The notes beneath the pieces are model-generated. The model saw nothing but the letters and a program-made list of their open reading frames with translations, had not been told where the DNA came from and searched no databases. This document shows, in pieces, positions 33,264-40,901 of a stretch of 64,000 bases of DNA. Position 1 is the first letter of the stretch. Each line of letters begins with the position of its first letter. The position numbers and the translations under genes are program-made. The stretch covers positions 1-64,000 of the forward strand of contig NZ_JBKBEX010000027.1 in the NCBI RefSeq assembly GCF_047303325.1, in the 5' to 3' direction. This DNA is from Polaromonas sp047303325 (lineage in GTDB: Bacteria > Pseudomonadota > Gammaproteobacteria > Burkholderiales > Burkholderiaceae_C).

Positions 33264-33848
33264 ATGAGTATTTTCGTAATAGATGACCATCCGCTCATGC
33301 GGGAAGCGGTTGTCATGTTGATCCGCCGCCTGAGCAGCAAGGCCACCGTGACCGAGCTGGACCGGCTCGCCGCCGTCATGCCCGCCGTGCAGGAGCAAGG
33401 CATTCCCGAACTCATCTGCCTGGACTTGCGCCTGCCCGACACCAACGGTGTCTCCGGCGTGCGCGAGCTCAAGCAGCAATTTCCCAGCGTGCCGCTGGTG
33501 GTGCTGTCGGCCGCCCCGGCCCAGGACTACGAGGACCTCTCCATCGAGGCGGGCGCGGATGCCTACATCCAAAAGTCCGCCGGCGCCACGGAGATCTCCA
33601 ACGTGCTGCGCGTCTTCCTCAGCGAAGACCTGGACCCGGAACCCAGCACCCCGACCGAAAAACTCTCCAAGCGGCAAAAACAGCTGCTGGTGATGCTGGA
33701 CAAGGGCATGAGCAACCGCGACATCGCCGAAGAACTGCAGATCAGCGAGCACACGGTGAAAGTGCACCTGTGGCGCCTGTTCCGCCGCCTCAACGTCAAG
33801 AGCCGCTCGCAGGCGAGCCACCTGGCCAGAACCCAGGGCCTGCTCTAA
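33264..33848 (+). CDS. NarL/FixJ-family response regulator
   Basis: A 194-residue two-component regulator. The receiver domain has acidic residues in IDDHPLMRE, the phosphoacceptor Asp54 in CLDLRLPD, and the conserved Lys in IQKSAGA. A LuxR-type helix-turn-helix follows (LSKRQKQLLVMLDKGMSNRDIAEEL...TVKVH). The upstream gap is AT-rich and likely holds its promoter. The convergent histidine kinase at 34254 is the nearest candidate partner. A clear terminator follows at 33851. Confidence 0.92.
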   Translation: MSIFVIDDHPLMREAVVMLIRRLSSKATVTELDRLAAVMPAVQEQGIPELICLDLRLPDTNGVSGVRELKQQFPSVPLVVLSAAPAQDYEDLSIEAGADAYIQKSAGATEISNVLRVFLSEDLDPEPSTPTEKLSKRQKQLLVMLDKGMSNRDIAEELQISEHTVKVHLWRLFRRLNVKSRSQASHLARTQGLL

Positions 33849-33850
33849 AC

Positions 33851-33880
33851 AAAAAGGACACGCAAGCGTGTCCTTTTTTC
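33851..33880 (+). terminator. Rho-independent terminator after the response regulator
   Basis: A 12-base-pair perfect stem (AAAAAGGACACG / CGTGTCCTTTTT) with a CAAG loop is followed by a T-rich end. It starts two bases after the stop codon and works for the plus strand; the A tract on the 5' arm would also let it act on the minus strand. Confidence 0.9.
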
Positions 33881-33895
33881 TTCATGCACCCGGTA

Positions 33896-34222
33896 TTGGG
33901 TATTGGTATCCGGCTGTTCGGTATTCCTTCCCCACCCCTTGTGGATGCGCCGAGGAGCGCAGGGCCAGACGGATCAGGGCAAAAACTTGTTTGAGCCGCA
34001 GGCGAGTTGTTTTTGACCCCGGCTGGACCGAGCACCACAGGCTGCCCGTAGCGAAGCGAAGGGACGCAGACACCAGGGTCGCCTTTTCTTTTGCTTACTT
34101 TGCTTTTGGCGAAGCAAAAGAAAAGTAAGTTGCCGCCGGGCAACCCCCGGCCAGCAAGCCTTAGCAGCGAGCGCACGGCAAGAACAAGCAAGGCTTCGAC
34201 AAGCTCAGCCCGAACGGTGAGA
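33896..34222. repeat. Intergenic repetitive element with A/T-rich hairpin
   Basis: This stretch between the convergent regulator and kinase genes has no gene. It starts with short direct repeats (GGTATTGGGTATTGGTATCC), carries a long hairpin (CTTTTCTTTTGCTT at 34083 / AAGCAAAAGAAAAG at 34112) and ends with a half-copy of the TTCGACAAGCTCAG palindrome (34193-34219). The CTTTTCTTTTGCTTACTTTG block is a dispersed element I recognise from Comamonadaceae genomes. Nothing in it looks coding. Confidence 0.65.
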
Positions 34223-34253
34223 CAGCAGCGCGCCGCCGGCGCAAGACCCGCCC

Positions 34254-35615
34254 CTACCCCCGAAGCTCAACCCAAAAAACACTCCCCCGCCCAGCCCGGG
34301 AAGCCAACCCCACCGGATGCCCCAGCGCCGCGCTGAGGCGAGACACAATGGCCAGCCCCAGGCCGAAGCCCTCTTCGGTGCCTTGCAGCGGGATCCGGTA
34401 GAACTCCTGGAAGATCGCCTGCTGGTGCTCCCTGGCAATGCCCACGCCGGTGTCCCAGATCTCGATGCGGGGCACGCCGCCGCGCCGCCGCACGGCTATC
34501 AGCACGCCGCCGCGGTGGGTGTTGCGCAAAGCGTTGGACAGCAGGTTGCCGACCAGGCGCTGCAGCAGCACCGGGTCGGACCTGACCTTGCCTGGCGCCG
34601 CGCGCATCCTGAGCCGCAGGCCGCGTTCGCGCGCGAAGGGGGCGTACTGCGCCTCCAGGTCCTGCAGCAGCCCGGCCAGTTCCACGTCCTGCAGGTTGAC
34701 CCTGAGCGGGTCGGTTTCCAGCCCGGCCAGGTCGAACAGGGAGTTGAACAGGTCGTTGACGGCTTTGGTGGAGCGCACGATCTTGGGCGTGATCTGTTCG
34801 ACGAACTCGGGCTCGGCCGCCAGCCAGCCGGCGTACAGGTCCAGGGCATGCACCGGCTGGCGCAGGTCGTGGGCGGCGCTGGCGATGAAGCGGTTCTTGA
34901 TTTCCACCGCCTCCAGGGCCGCCCGGCTCTGCTCGGTCAGGGACTTGATCAGCATGGAGTTGTCGTACTGCAGCTCGAGGTTGATGCGCTGCACCTCGTG
35001 AAAGCGCTGGCCCGAGATGCGGATCACGGCCCAGTAAATGAGCACCAGCGCCAGCATGCCGTAGGTATTGAAGCTGGAGGGCAGCCCGCGCTCCATGACC
35101 AGCTGATAGAGCAGCGCGGCCACGACCGAAATTCCCAGGCCGTTCACATAATTCTTGAAGCAAGGCAGCCAGGACGAAAACGTGCCCACCGCGAAACCGG
35201 CCATGCCCACCAGCACGACCATGCAGAGGAACTGGTCGTACACCGGCGCGCGCAGGAAGTACACAAACATGGACGCACCCCAGACCAGGGCGCTGGCCGA
35301 CCAGGTCCAGCCGTACTTGGCCATGAAGGCGCGCAGGGGCGGGCCGCTGACGCCGGCCAAGGTGCGCTGGTAGATGTTGATGACGCCGTAGCGCACCACG
35401 GTCACGGCCGCCGCGGCCGCGGCCCACAGACCCAGGGCCGGCGTGTCGACGCGGTGATAAAGAATGACCACCATGACCACGATCAGCACCAGCGCGGAAT
35501 GCAATGCCGGACGGGCATAACGCATGAAGGTGTGGATCAGCCGCATCTCCACCCACTCCTCGCGCGAGAGGTCGGCGACGCTCTGGGCCGGCCGTATCGT
35601 TGGGGGGGAGTCCAT
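34254..35615 (-). CDS. Membrane sensor histidine kinase
   Basis: A 453-residue kinase. Six hydrophobic segments occupy about residues 35-195, with little periplasmic sequence, so the membrane domain itself may sense. The dimerisation box has His249 in SAAHDLRQPVHALDLY, and the ATPase domain shows LLSNALRNTHRGG (N box), WDTGVGI (G1) and GFGLGLAIV (G2). It has no receiver. It is convergent with the NarL-type regulator at 33264 and could be its partner, though no shared transcript exists. Confidence 0.92.
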   Translation of the reverse strand: MDSPPTIRPAQSVADLSREEWVEMRLIHTFMRYARPALHSALVLIVVMVVILYHRVDTPALGLWAAAAAAVTVVRYGVINIYQRTLAGVSGPPLRAFMAKYGWTWSASALVWGASMFVYFLRAPVYDQFLCMVVLVGMAGFAVGTFSSWLPCFKNYVNGLGISVVAALLYQLVMERGLPSSFNTYGMLALVLIYWAVIRISGQRFHEVQRINLELQYDNSMLIKSLTEQSRAALEAVEIKNRFIASAAHDLRQPVHALDLYAGWLAAEPEFVEQITPKIVRSTKAVNDLFNSLFDLAGLETDPLRVNLQDVELAGLLQDLEAQYAPFARERGLRLRMRAAPGKVRSDPVLLQRLVGNLLSNALRNTHRGGVLIAVRRRGGVPRIEIWDTGVGIAREHQQAIFQEFYRIPLQGTEEGFGLGLAIVSRLSAALGHPVGLASRAGRGSVFWVELRG

Positions 35616-35724
35616 GGAGCCGAGTTTAGGGCCAGTTCACACGCCCCGGTGGCCGCCGCGGGCGCACGCGCCGGGGCCATGGCGCGAATGTTGCGCGGGG
35701 CTGACGAAATCGGGTGCCCGGTTA

Positions 35725-35988
35725 GGGCCTGCTAACGCTATTGATGCAAATGCGAATGGGGTGAAAACGGTGCCAATCAAGGCGCGCGACGACGCCCAGA
35801 CTGGGCGTCTGGGCTAGGAGCGCAACGCCGAGTGGCGCCGTTTTCACCCCATTCCCTGCGGGTTGCGATCAAAAAGGCCCTGCGCGGCGTTGCAAAGCCT
35901 TGACGGGGTCTACCCCGCCTGCGTTTTGCGCCTTGCTCAAGGCCTTTTTGACTCGCAACGCATCTTGCATAAATAGCATTAACAGGCC
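35725..35988. mobile_element. MITE-like element with terminal inverted repeats flanked by TA
   Basis: The ends are inverted copies of GGGCCTG(C/T)TAA(C/T)GCTATT(G/T)ATGCAA, about 25 bases with three mismatches, and both ends abut a TA dinucleotide, as expected for TA target duplication by IS630/Tc1-type transposases. Internal inverted repeats pair 35755-35776 (GAATGGGGTGAAAACGGTGCC) with 35836-35858, and GTTGCGATCAAAAAGGCC (about 35865) with GGCCTTTTTGACTCGCAAC (about 35941). It encodes nothing. The rest of the 470-base gap holds no recognisable gene. Confidence 0.8.
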
Positions 35989-36087
35989 CTAGCGCCAATT
36001 GCGTACACTGGACGCTTCCCCGGAGGGCGACACCCGTGCATGGACGCCGGACACCCGCGGCGGCATCCATGCACAGGCACCAAAAAA

Positions 36088-38328
36088 ATGCAGGACCCGC
36101 AGATGCAACGCAACGCGCACGCCGAGCTCGCCCCCGTGAGCCCGGCGAAAGGCACGGCAGGCCCGGGCGGCATGCTCGCCATGCCGGCCCTGGACGACCC
36201 GGCCAATCCCTTCCGGCTGGCGCTGCTGGCCGTGCTGCTGGCCTTTGTCTATGCCATTCTGTCCACGCCGGCCGCCTACACCTCGCGCCCCGACACGCTG
36301 GCCGCCATCATCTGGCCCGCGCCGGCGGTGGGCGCGGCCCTGCTGTGGAACCTGCCCTACCGGCGCTGGCCGGTGTTCCTGGTCGCGATATTCCTGTCCA
36401 TGATGCTGGTCGGCGACGCCGACCCGCTGTCCGTGGGCGCCGACGCGGCCTTCGCGCTGCTCAATGTGTTCGAGGTGGCGCTGTATGCCTTCCTGGGGCA
36501 GCGCCTGGTTTGCGAAAAAGGCGACATCGACAGTACCCGCAAGCTCGCGCGCTTCATGTTCCTGCTGCCGCTGCTGGCCACCAGCCTGGTGGCGGCCCTG
36601 GGCGCCACCATAGGCGCGGTGACCAAGCACACCGAGTGGCTGGAGGAATGGCGCGTCCTGCTGGTCGGCAACGGCCTGGCCGTGCTGGTGCTGCTGCCGG
36701 CCCTGCTGGCCTGGTGCTCGCGCCAGGCCAGCGCCGACGCTTCGCCCGGCGACAAGCCGGTGGCCGTCGCGACCGCCGTGCTCGCCGCGGCCTTGATGGC
36801 CGCCGCGGCCCTGCTGCCGCGCTTTCCGGAGGAAGTGCTGCGCGCCCTGCTGTCGCTGGTGCTGGTCTGGGCGGCCATCGCCGGCGGCCTGCGCTCGGCC
36901 TCGCTGGGCGTGCTGGCGGCGGCCGGCGTGGGCATAGGCCTGGCCGTGGCGGGCTACGGGCCCTACAGCCCGGCCCGCGGCGGCGAGGAAGGCACCTGGG
37001 AGCTGCAGGTGGACCTGGCGGGCATGGCGGTGCTGTCCTTCTTTGTCGGCATCGCGGTCAGCGAGCGGCAAAAACTCAACCTGCGCCTGGAGCGCGCCCG
37101 GCGCTTTGAAACCATGGGCTTTCTGACCGGCGGCATCGCGCACGATTTCAACAACATCCTGGGTGCGGTCGGCGGTTATGCCGAGCTGGCGGTGGAGCGC
37201 GAAAAAGCCGGCCTGCCGGTGCGCGCCCCGCTGGGCGAGGTGGCGGCTGCCGTGGCGCGCGGCAAGGACCTGACGGAGCAAATCCTGCTGGCCGGGCGGC
37301 GCGGCGCGCGCACGCGCCAGGCCAGCGACCTGCGCGACCTGGTCTCCGAAGCGGTGGCGCTGGCTAGCCCCTTGCTGCCGCCCGGCGTGCGGCTGACGGT
37401 CCGCGTGCCGCTGGCGCCGGTGCCGGTGCGGGTGCACCGCGGCCAGTTGACCCGCGCCATCCTGAACCTGCTGCGCAACGCCTCGCAGGCGGCGGCGGGC
37501 CGGGTCGAGCTGCGCCTGACGGCATCGGCCGGCCAGTTGCCGGCAGGTTATGCGCGCGAGGCGGACACCGGCGTCGGCGACATGCTGGAGCGGGACTGCG
37601 CCTGGCTGGATGTGCTGGACGACGGCAGCGGCGTCGCGCCGGCGCATGTGCACCAGCTGTTCGACCCCTTCTTTTCCTCGCGCTCCTCGCAGGGCGGCAA
37701 GGGCCATGGCAAAGGCCATGGCACCGGGCTGGGCCTGGCCATCGTCGCGGGCGTGGCCGCCGATCACGCCGGCGGTGTGGCGGTCTGGACCGGCCGCGGC
37801 GAGCGCACGCGCTTTTGCCTGATGCTGCCGCTGCTGGCCGAACAGGACGCGGCGCAGTTGCCCCTGGTCGCGCCGCCACCGCCGCTGGGCCAGGGCGAAA
37901 CGGTGCTGGTCGTCGCGCAGGATGCCCAGGCGCGCGAGCGCACCGAAGACGCGCTGGCCGCGCTGGGTTTTGAGCCGGCCGGCTACGACCCGGCCGCCCT
38001 CGCCGGCGGGCCGCAAGGACTGCAGGGACTGGAGGAACATGCCGAGCTGCTGGTGTGGCTGGATTCGCCGGCCGCAAGTGACAACCTGCAGGCCGCGCTG
38101 CGCCAGCCCACCGGCCTGCCGCTACTGCGCTGCGGCAGCACAGGGGATACGGGCGGCGAAGCCCTCATCACGCAGGAAGCCGGCGTGGTTACCATAAGCG
38201 GGCCCTTTGACGGCGCGGCACTGCGCCAGGCCGTCAAAATGGCGACCGGACGCTCCGATGCCCCGCCCGCCCGGCGTGACGGCGATGTTGACGAAGAAGA
38301 AGGCAAAGAAGGCAATCTCCAGCCATGA
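36088..38328 (+). CDS. MASE1-type sensor histidine kinase with C-terminal pseudo-receiver
   Basis: A 746-residue kinase. About eight hydrophobic segments (residues 40-320) resemble the MASE1 membrane sensor. The kinase core has His352 in GGIAHDFNNILG and an ATPase domain (ILNLLRNASQAA, DDGSGV, GTGLGLAIV). A C-terminal region (about 604-740) folds like a receiver by pattern (ETVLVVAQDAQ at its start) but lacks the usual acidic pair and Lys; an Asp in LVWLDSP is the only candidate acceptor. Starts at 36040 or 36103 are possible. It overlaps the regulator gene by four bases. Confidence 0.88.
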   Translation: MQDPQMQRNAHAELAPVSPAKGTAGPGGMLAMPALDDPANPFRLALLAVLLAFVYAILSTPAAYTSRPDTLAAIIWPAPAVGAALLWNLPYRRWPVFLVAIFLSMMLVGDADPLSVGADAAFALLNVFEVALYAFLGQRLVCEKGDIDSTRKLARFMFLLPLLATSLVAALGATIGAVTKHTEWLEEWRVLLVGNGLAVLVLLPALLAWCSRQASADASPGDKPVAVATAVLAAALMAAAALLPRFPEEVLRALLSLVLVWAAIAGGLRSASLGVLAAAGVGIGLAVAGYGPYSPARGGEEGTWELQVDLAGMAVLSFFVGIAVSERQKLNLRLERARRFETMGFLTGGIAHDFNNILGAVGGYAELAVEREKAGLPVRAPLGEVAAAVARGKDLTEQILLAGRRGARTRQASDLRDLVSEAVALASPLLPPGVRLTVRVPLAPVPVRVHRGQLTRAILNLLRNASQAAAGRVELRLTASAGQLPAGYAREADTGVGDMLERDCAWLDVLDDGSGVAPAHVHQLFDPFFSSRSSQGGKGHGKGHGTGLGLAIVAGVAADHAGGVAVWTGRGERTRFCLMLPLLAEQDAAQLPLVAPPPPLGQGETVLVVAQDAQARERTEDALAALGFEPAGYDPAALAGGPQGLQGLEEHAELLVWLDSPAASDNLQAALRQPTGLPLLRCGSTGDTGGEALITQEAGVVTISGPFDGAALRQAVKMATGRSDAPPARRDGDVDEEEGKEGNLQP

Positions 38329-39107
38329 CGCAGCCCAAACAACCCCTGGCCATCCTGGTCGTCGACGATGACGACGCCCTGCGCAAGCTCCTGATCGACT
38401 ACCTGACGGGCCACGGCCTTTCGGTGACGGGCGTGGGCACGGCGACGGAAGCGGTGCAGGCCGTCGCCAGGCAGGACTACAGCCTGGTGCTGCTGGACCT
38501 GAACCTGCCCGACGGCGACGGTATAGACCTGGCGCGCAAATGGCGCGCCGAGGCCAACATCGCCATCATCTGCCTGACGGGCAGGCTTGAAGAAGCCGAC
38601 CGCGTCATGGGCCTGGAGCTGGGTGCCGACGACTACATCACCAAGCCGTTTTCGCTGCGCGAGGTGCTGGCCCGCATACGTGCGGTGACGCGCCGCGCCG
38701 GCGGCGCGGCCGCGGCGGGCGAGCCGGCCGGCGAGCGCCCCAGTCACAGCGGCGTGCAGGTGCCCGTCACGCGCGGCAAGCACCCGCGCGCCTACCGCTT
38801 CGCAGCCTGGGGCCTGAACCTCAACACGCGCCGCCTGACCTCGCCCGAGGGCAAGCCGGTGTCGCTGACCAATGCCGAGTTCAACCTGCTGGCGGTGTTC
38901 CTCGGCACGCCCGGGCGCATCATCTCGCGCGAGCAGTTGCTGGAGCGCACGCGCGCCTTCGACGACATCTATGACCGCGCCATCGACGTGCAGATACTGC
39001 GGCTGCGCCGCAAGCTTGAGGCCGACGCGAAAAATCCCAAGCTGCTGTGCACCGAGCGCGGCGTGGGCTACTTTCTCAATGCCGAGGTGGAAGCGCTGTG
39101 GGAATGA
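38325..39107 (+). CDS. OmpR-family response regulator
   Basis: A 260-residue regulator. The receiver has VVDDDDALRK, phosphoacceptor Asp58 in LLDLNLPDGDG and Lys in DDYITKPFS. The C-terminal winged helix (LNTRRLTSPEGKPVSLTNAEFNLLAVF ... ERGVGYFL) binds DNA. The linker is longer than usual, with an Ala/Gly-rich stretch and a basic RGKHPRAYRF segment. It overlaps the kinase gene by four bases, which makes the two a pair, and lies 61 bases upstream of tssA on the same strand, suggesting it controls or is co-transcribed with the T6SS. Confidence 0.93.
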   Translation: MTQPKQPLAILVVDDDDALRKLLIDYLTGHGLSVTGVGTATEAVQAVARQDYSLVLLDLNLPDGDGIDLARKWRAEANIAIICLTGRLEEADRVMGLELGADDYITKPFSLREVLARIRAVTRRAGGAAAAGEPAGERPSHSGVQVPVTRGKHPRAYRFAAWGLNLNTRRLTSPEGKPVSLTNAEFNLLAVFLGTPGRIISREQLLERTRAFDDIYDRAIDVQILRLRRKLEADAKNPKLLCTERGVGYFLNAEVEALWE

Positions 39108-39168
39108 GCCTGCCGGTTCTTTCTCCTTTCTTCTTCATGGCATTTTTTGCGACCCCTTGTGAATTTTT

Positions 39169-40722
39169 ATGACCACTGACCTGATCACCGAACTCGGCAA
39201 ACAGCCCATCGCCGGGCCGCAGCCCACCGGCAACGAAGTGCGCGAGGAGCCCGCCTTCGAGCTGCTGGAGGCCGAGGTCGCCAAGCTGGCCAGCCCGGTG
39301 CACAGCGTGACCATGGACTGGAACAAGGTCAACCAGTGGTCCGTCGAGCTGTTGTCGACCAAGGGCAAGGACCTGCTGGTGGCCTGCTACCTGGCCGGCG
39401 GCCTGCTGGAGACGCGTGGCCTCTACGGCCTGGCCGACGGCCTCAAGGTGCTGGCCGACATGCTGCAAAGCTATTGGGATACGCTGTACCCGGGGCTCAA
39501 GCGCATGCGCGGCCGGCGCAACGCGCTGCAGTGGCTGATAGACCGCGTACAGCAGCGCGCCACCGAAACCGACTGGGGCGCGCTGCCGCCGCAGGAGGCC
39601 GAACTCGTGTCACGCCTGACGGCCAGCCTGCAGGCCATGGACACGTTGCTGGCCGACAAGGACAGCGAGGCGCCCTCCATGCGCGCGCTGCTGACCCTGG
39701 TCGGCAGCCTGACCGTGATCGAGGAAAAACCCGCCGAAGAGCCCGCTCCCGTGGAGGCCGCTGCCGCGCCCTCACCTTCGCCTGCGGCGGCCGCCGGCCC
39801 CCCACCGGCCACGCTGCTACTGGACTCGGCCGACAACGTCGAGCGCGCACTCGAGGAAGCCTGCTCGCGCCTGGGCAGCCTGGCCGAATGGTTTCTCGCC
39901 AACGACAGCAGCAATCCCCTGTCTTACCGCCTGAACCGCACGGCGGCCTGGTCGACGCTCGAGGCCCTGCCGCCGGCCGACGGCGGCCAGACCCGCATCG
40001 CGCCGCCGATTTCGCAGGTGAGCGACGCGCTGGCCCGGCTGAAAGACAGCCAGTCGGACGCCGAACTCGTGGCCTTTGCCGAAGCCCAGCTGGCGGCCTT
40101 CCCCTTCTGGCTGGACCTCAACGGCGTCTGCGCCGCGGCGCTCGGGCGCATGGGCAGCGGCTATGCGGCCGCGCGCCAGGAAGTTTGCAACGAGACGGCA
40201 CGCCTGCTCGCGCGGCTGCCGGGCCTTGAAAAACTCACTTTCTCCAGCGGCATGCCTTTTGCCGCGAGCGACACTCTGGACTGGCTGGCCACACTGCTGC
40301 CCGGCGTGACGGCCGGCGGCGGACCGGCGGCCGGCGGCCGCGCGAGCGATGCGGTCACGGCCGCCATCGGCAATGCGCGCGCGCTGGCGGCCAACGACGA
40401 CCTCGCGAGCGCCGCGGCCTGCCTGCAAGAGCAGCTCGCGCTGCAGCCCACGGCGCGCGACCAGTTGCTGCTGCAGATCCGTTTGTGCGAACTGCTGCTG
40501 CAACACCGCCCGGGCGCGGCCCTCAAGGCTTTCGCGCAAGCCGTGGTGGAAGCCATAGACCGCCACCAGCTAGGCGCCTGGGACCCGGCCATGGCACTGG
40601 ACGGCCTGCAGGTCGCCTACGGCGTGATGGCGCGCAACGAGGAAGACCGGGACGCGGCCGATGCGCTGCTGGCGCGCATTGTGGCCTTGGATGCGGCGAC
40701 GGCGGTGAAGCTGGTGACCTGA
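39169..40722 (+). CDS. tssA: TssA, T6SS baseplate/sheath assembly protein
   Basis: A 517-residue protein with the ImpA N-terminal domain (PIAGPQPTG, WSVELLSTKGKDLLVACYLAGGLLETRGLYGLADGL, YWDTLYPGLKRMRGRRNAL) and a long helical C-terminal region of the VasJ/TssA type joined by an Ala/Pro-rich linker (about residues 185-225). TssA primes sheath polymerisation at the baseplate and its distal end. It is the only plus-strand tss gene and converges on tssM. A weak ribosome site precedes the ATG. Confidence 0.9.
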   Translation: MTTDLITELGKQPIAGPQPTGNEVREEPAFELLEAEVAKLASPVHSVTMDWNKVNQWSVELLSTKGKDLLVACYLAGGLLETRGLYGLADGLKVLADMLQSYWDTLYPGLKRMRGRRNALQWLIDRVQQRATETDWGALPPQEAELVSRLTASLQAMDTLLADKDSEAPSMRALLTLVGSLTVIEEKPAEEPAPVEAAAAPSPSPAAAAGPPPATLLLDSADNVERALEEACSRLGSLAEWFLANDSSNPLSYRLNRTAAWSTLEALPPADGGQTRIAPPISQVSDALARLKDSQSDAELVAFAEAQLAAFPFWLDLNGVCAAALGRMGSGYAAARQEVCNETARLLARLPGLEKLTFSSGMPFAASDTLDWLATLLPGVTAGGGPAAGGRASDAVTAAIGNARALAANDDLASAAACLQEQLALQPTARDQLLLQIRLCELLLQHRPGAALKAFAQAVVEAIDRHQLGAWDPAMALDGLQVAYGVMARNEEDRDAADALLARIVALDAATAVKLVT

Positions 40723-40743
40723 GCGTCGCTCTACAGAAAATTC

Positions 40744-40775
40744 ATATCCGCAGATTACGCAGATTTACACAGATG
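40744..40775. repeat. CTGCGG-rich dispersed repeat, inverted copy
   Basis: Inverted copy of the repeat at 6195. Together with the direct copy at 40853-40884 it can form a long stem around a 77-base loop between the convergent tssA and tssM genes, a plausible bidirectional transcription stop. Confidence 0.75.
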
Positions 40776-40852
40776 AAAACAGCCGCGGTGCAAGGTCATG
40801 TGACCAGCAAATGGAAACCGGCGTGAAGTCCCTCGTACAAATTCCTTGCCTT

Positions 40853-40884
40853 TAATCTGCGGAAATCTGCGTAATCTGCGGATA
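40853..40884. repeat. CTGCGG-rich dispersed repeat, direct copy
   Basis: Near-identical to the unit at 6195-6225 (AATCTGCGGAAATCTGCG, then TAATCTGCGGAT). It shares about 21 bases with the inverted copy at 40744-40775. Confidence 0.75.
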
Positions 40885-40901
40885 GATTTCTCCGGCAACT
40901 C

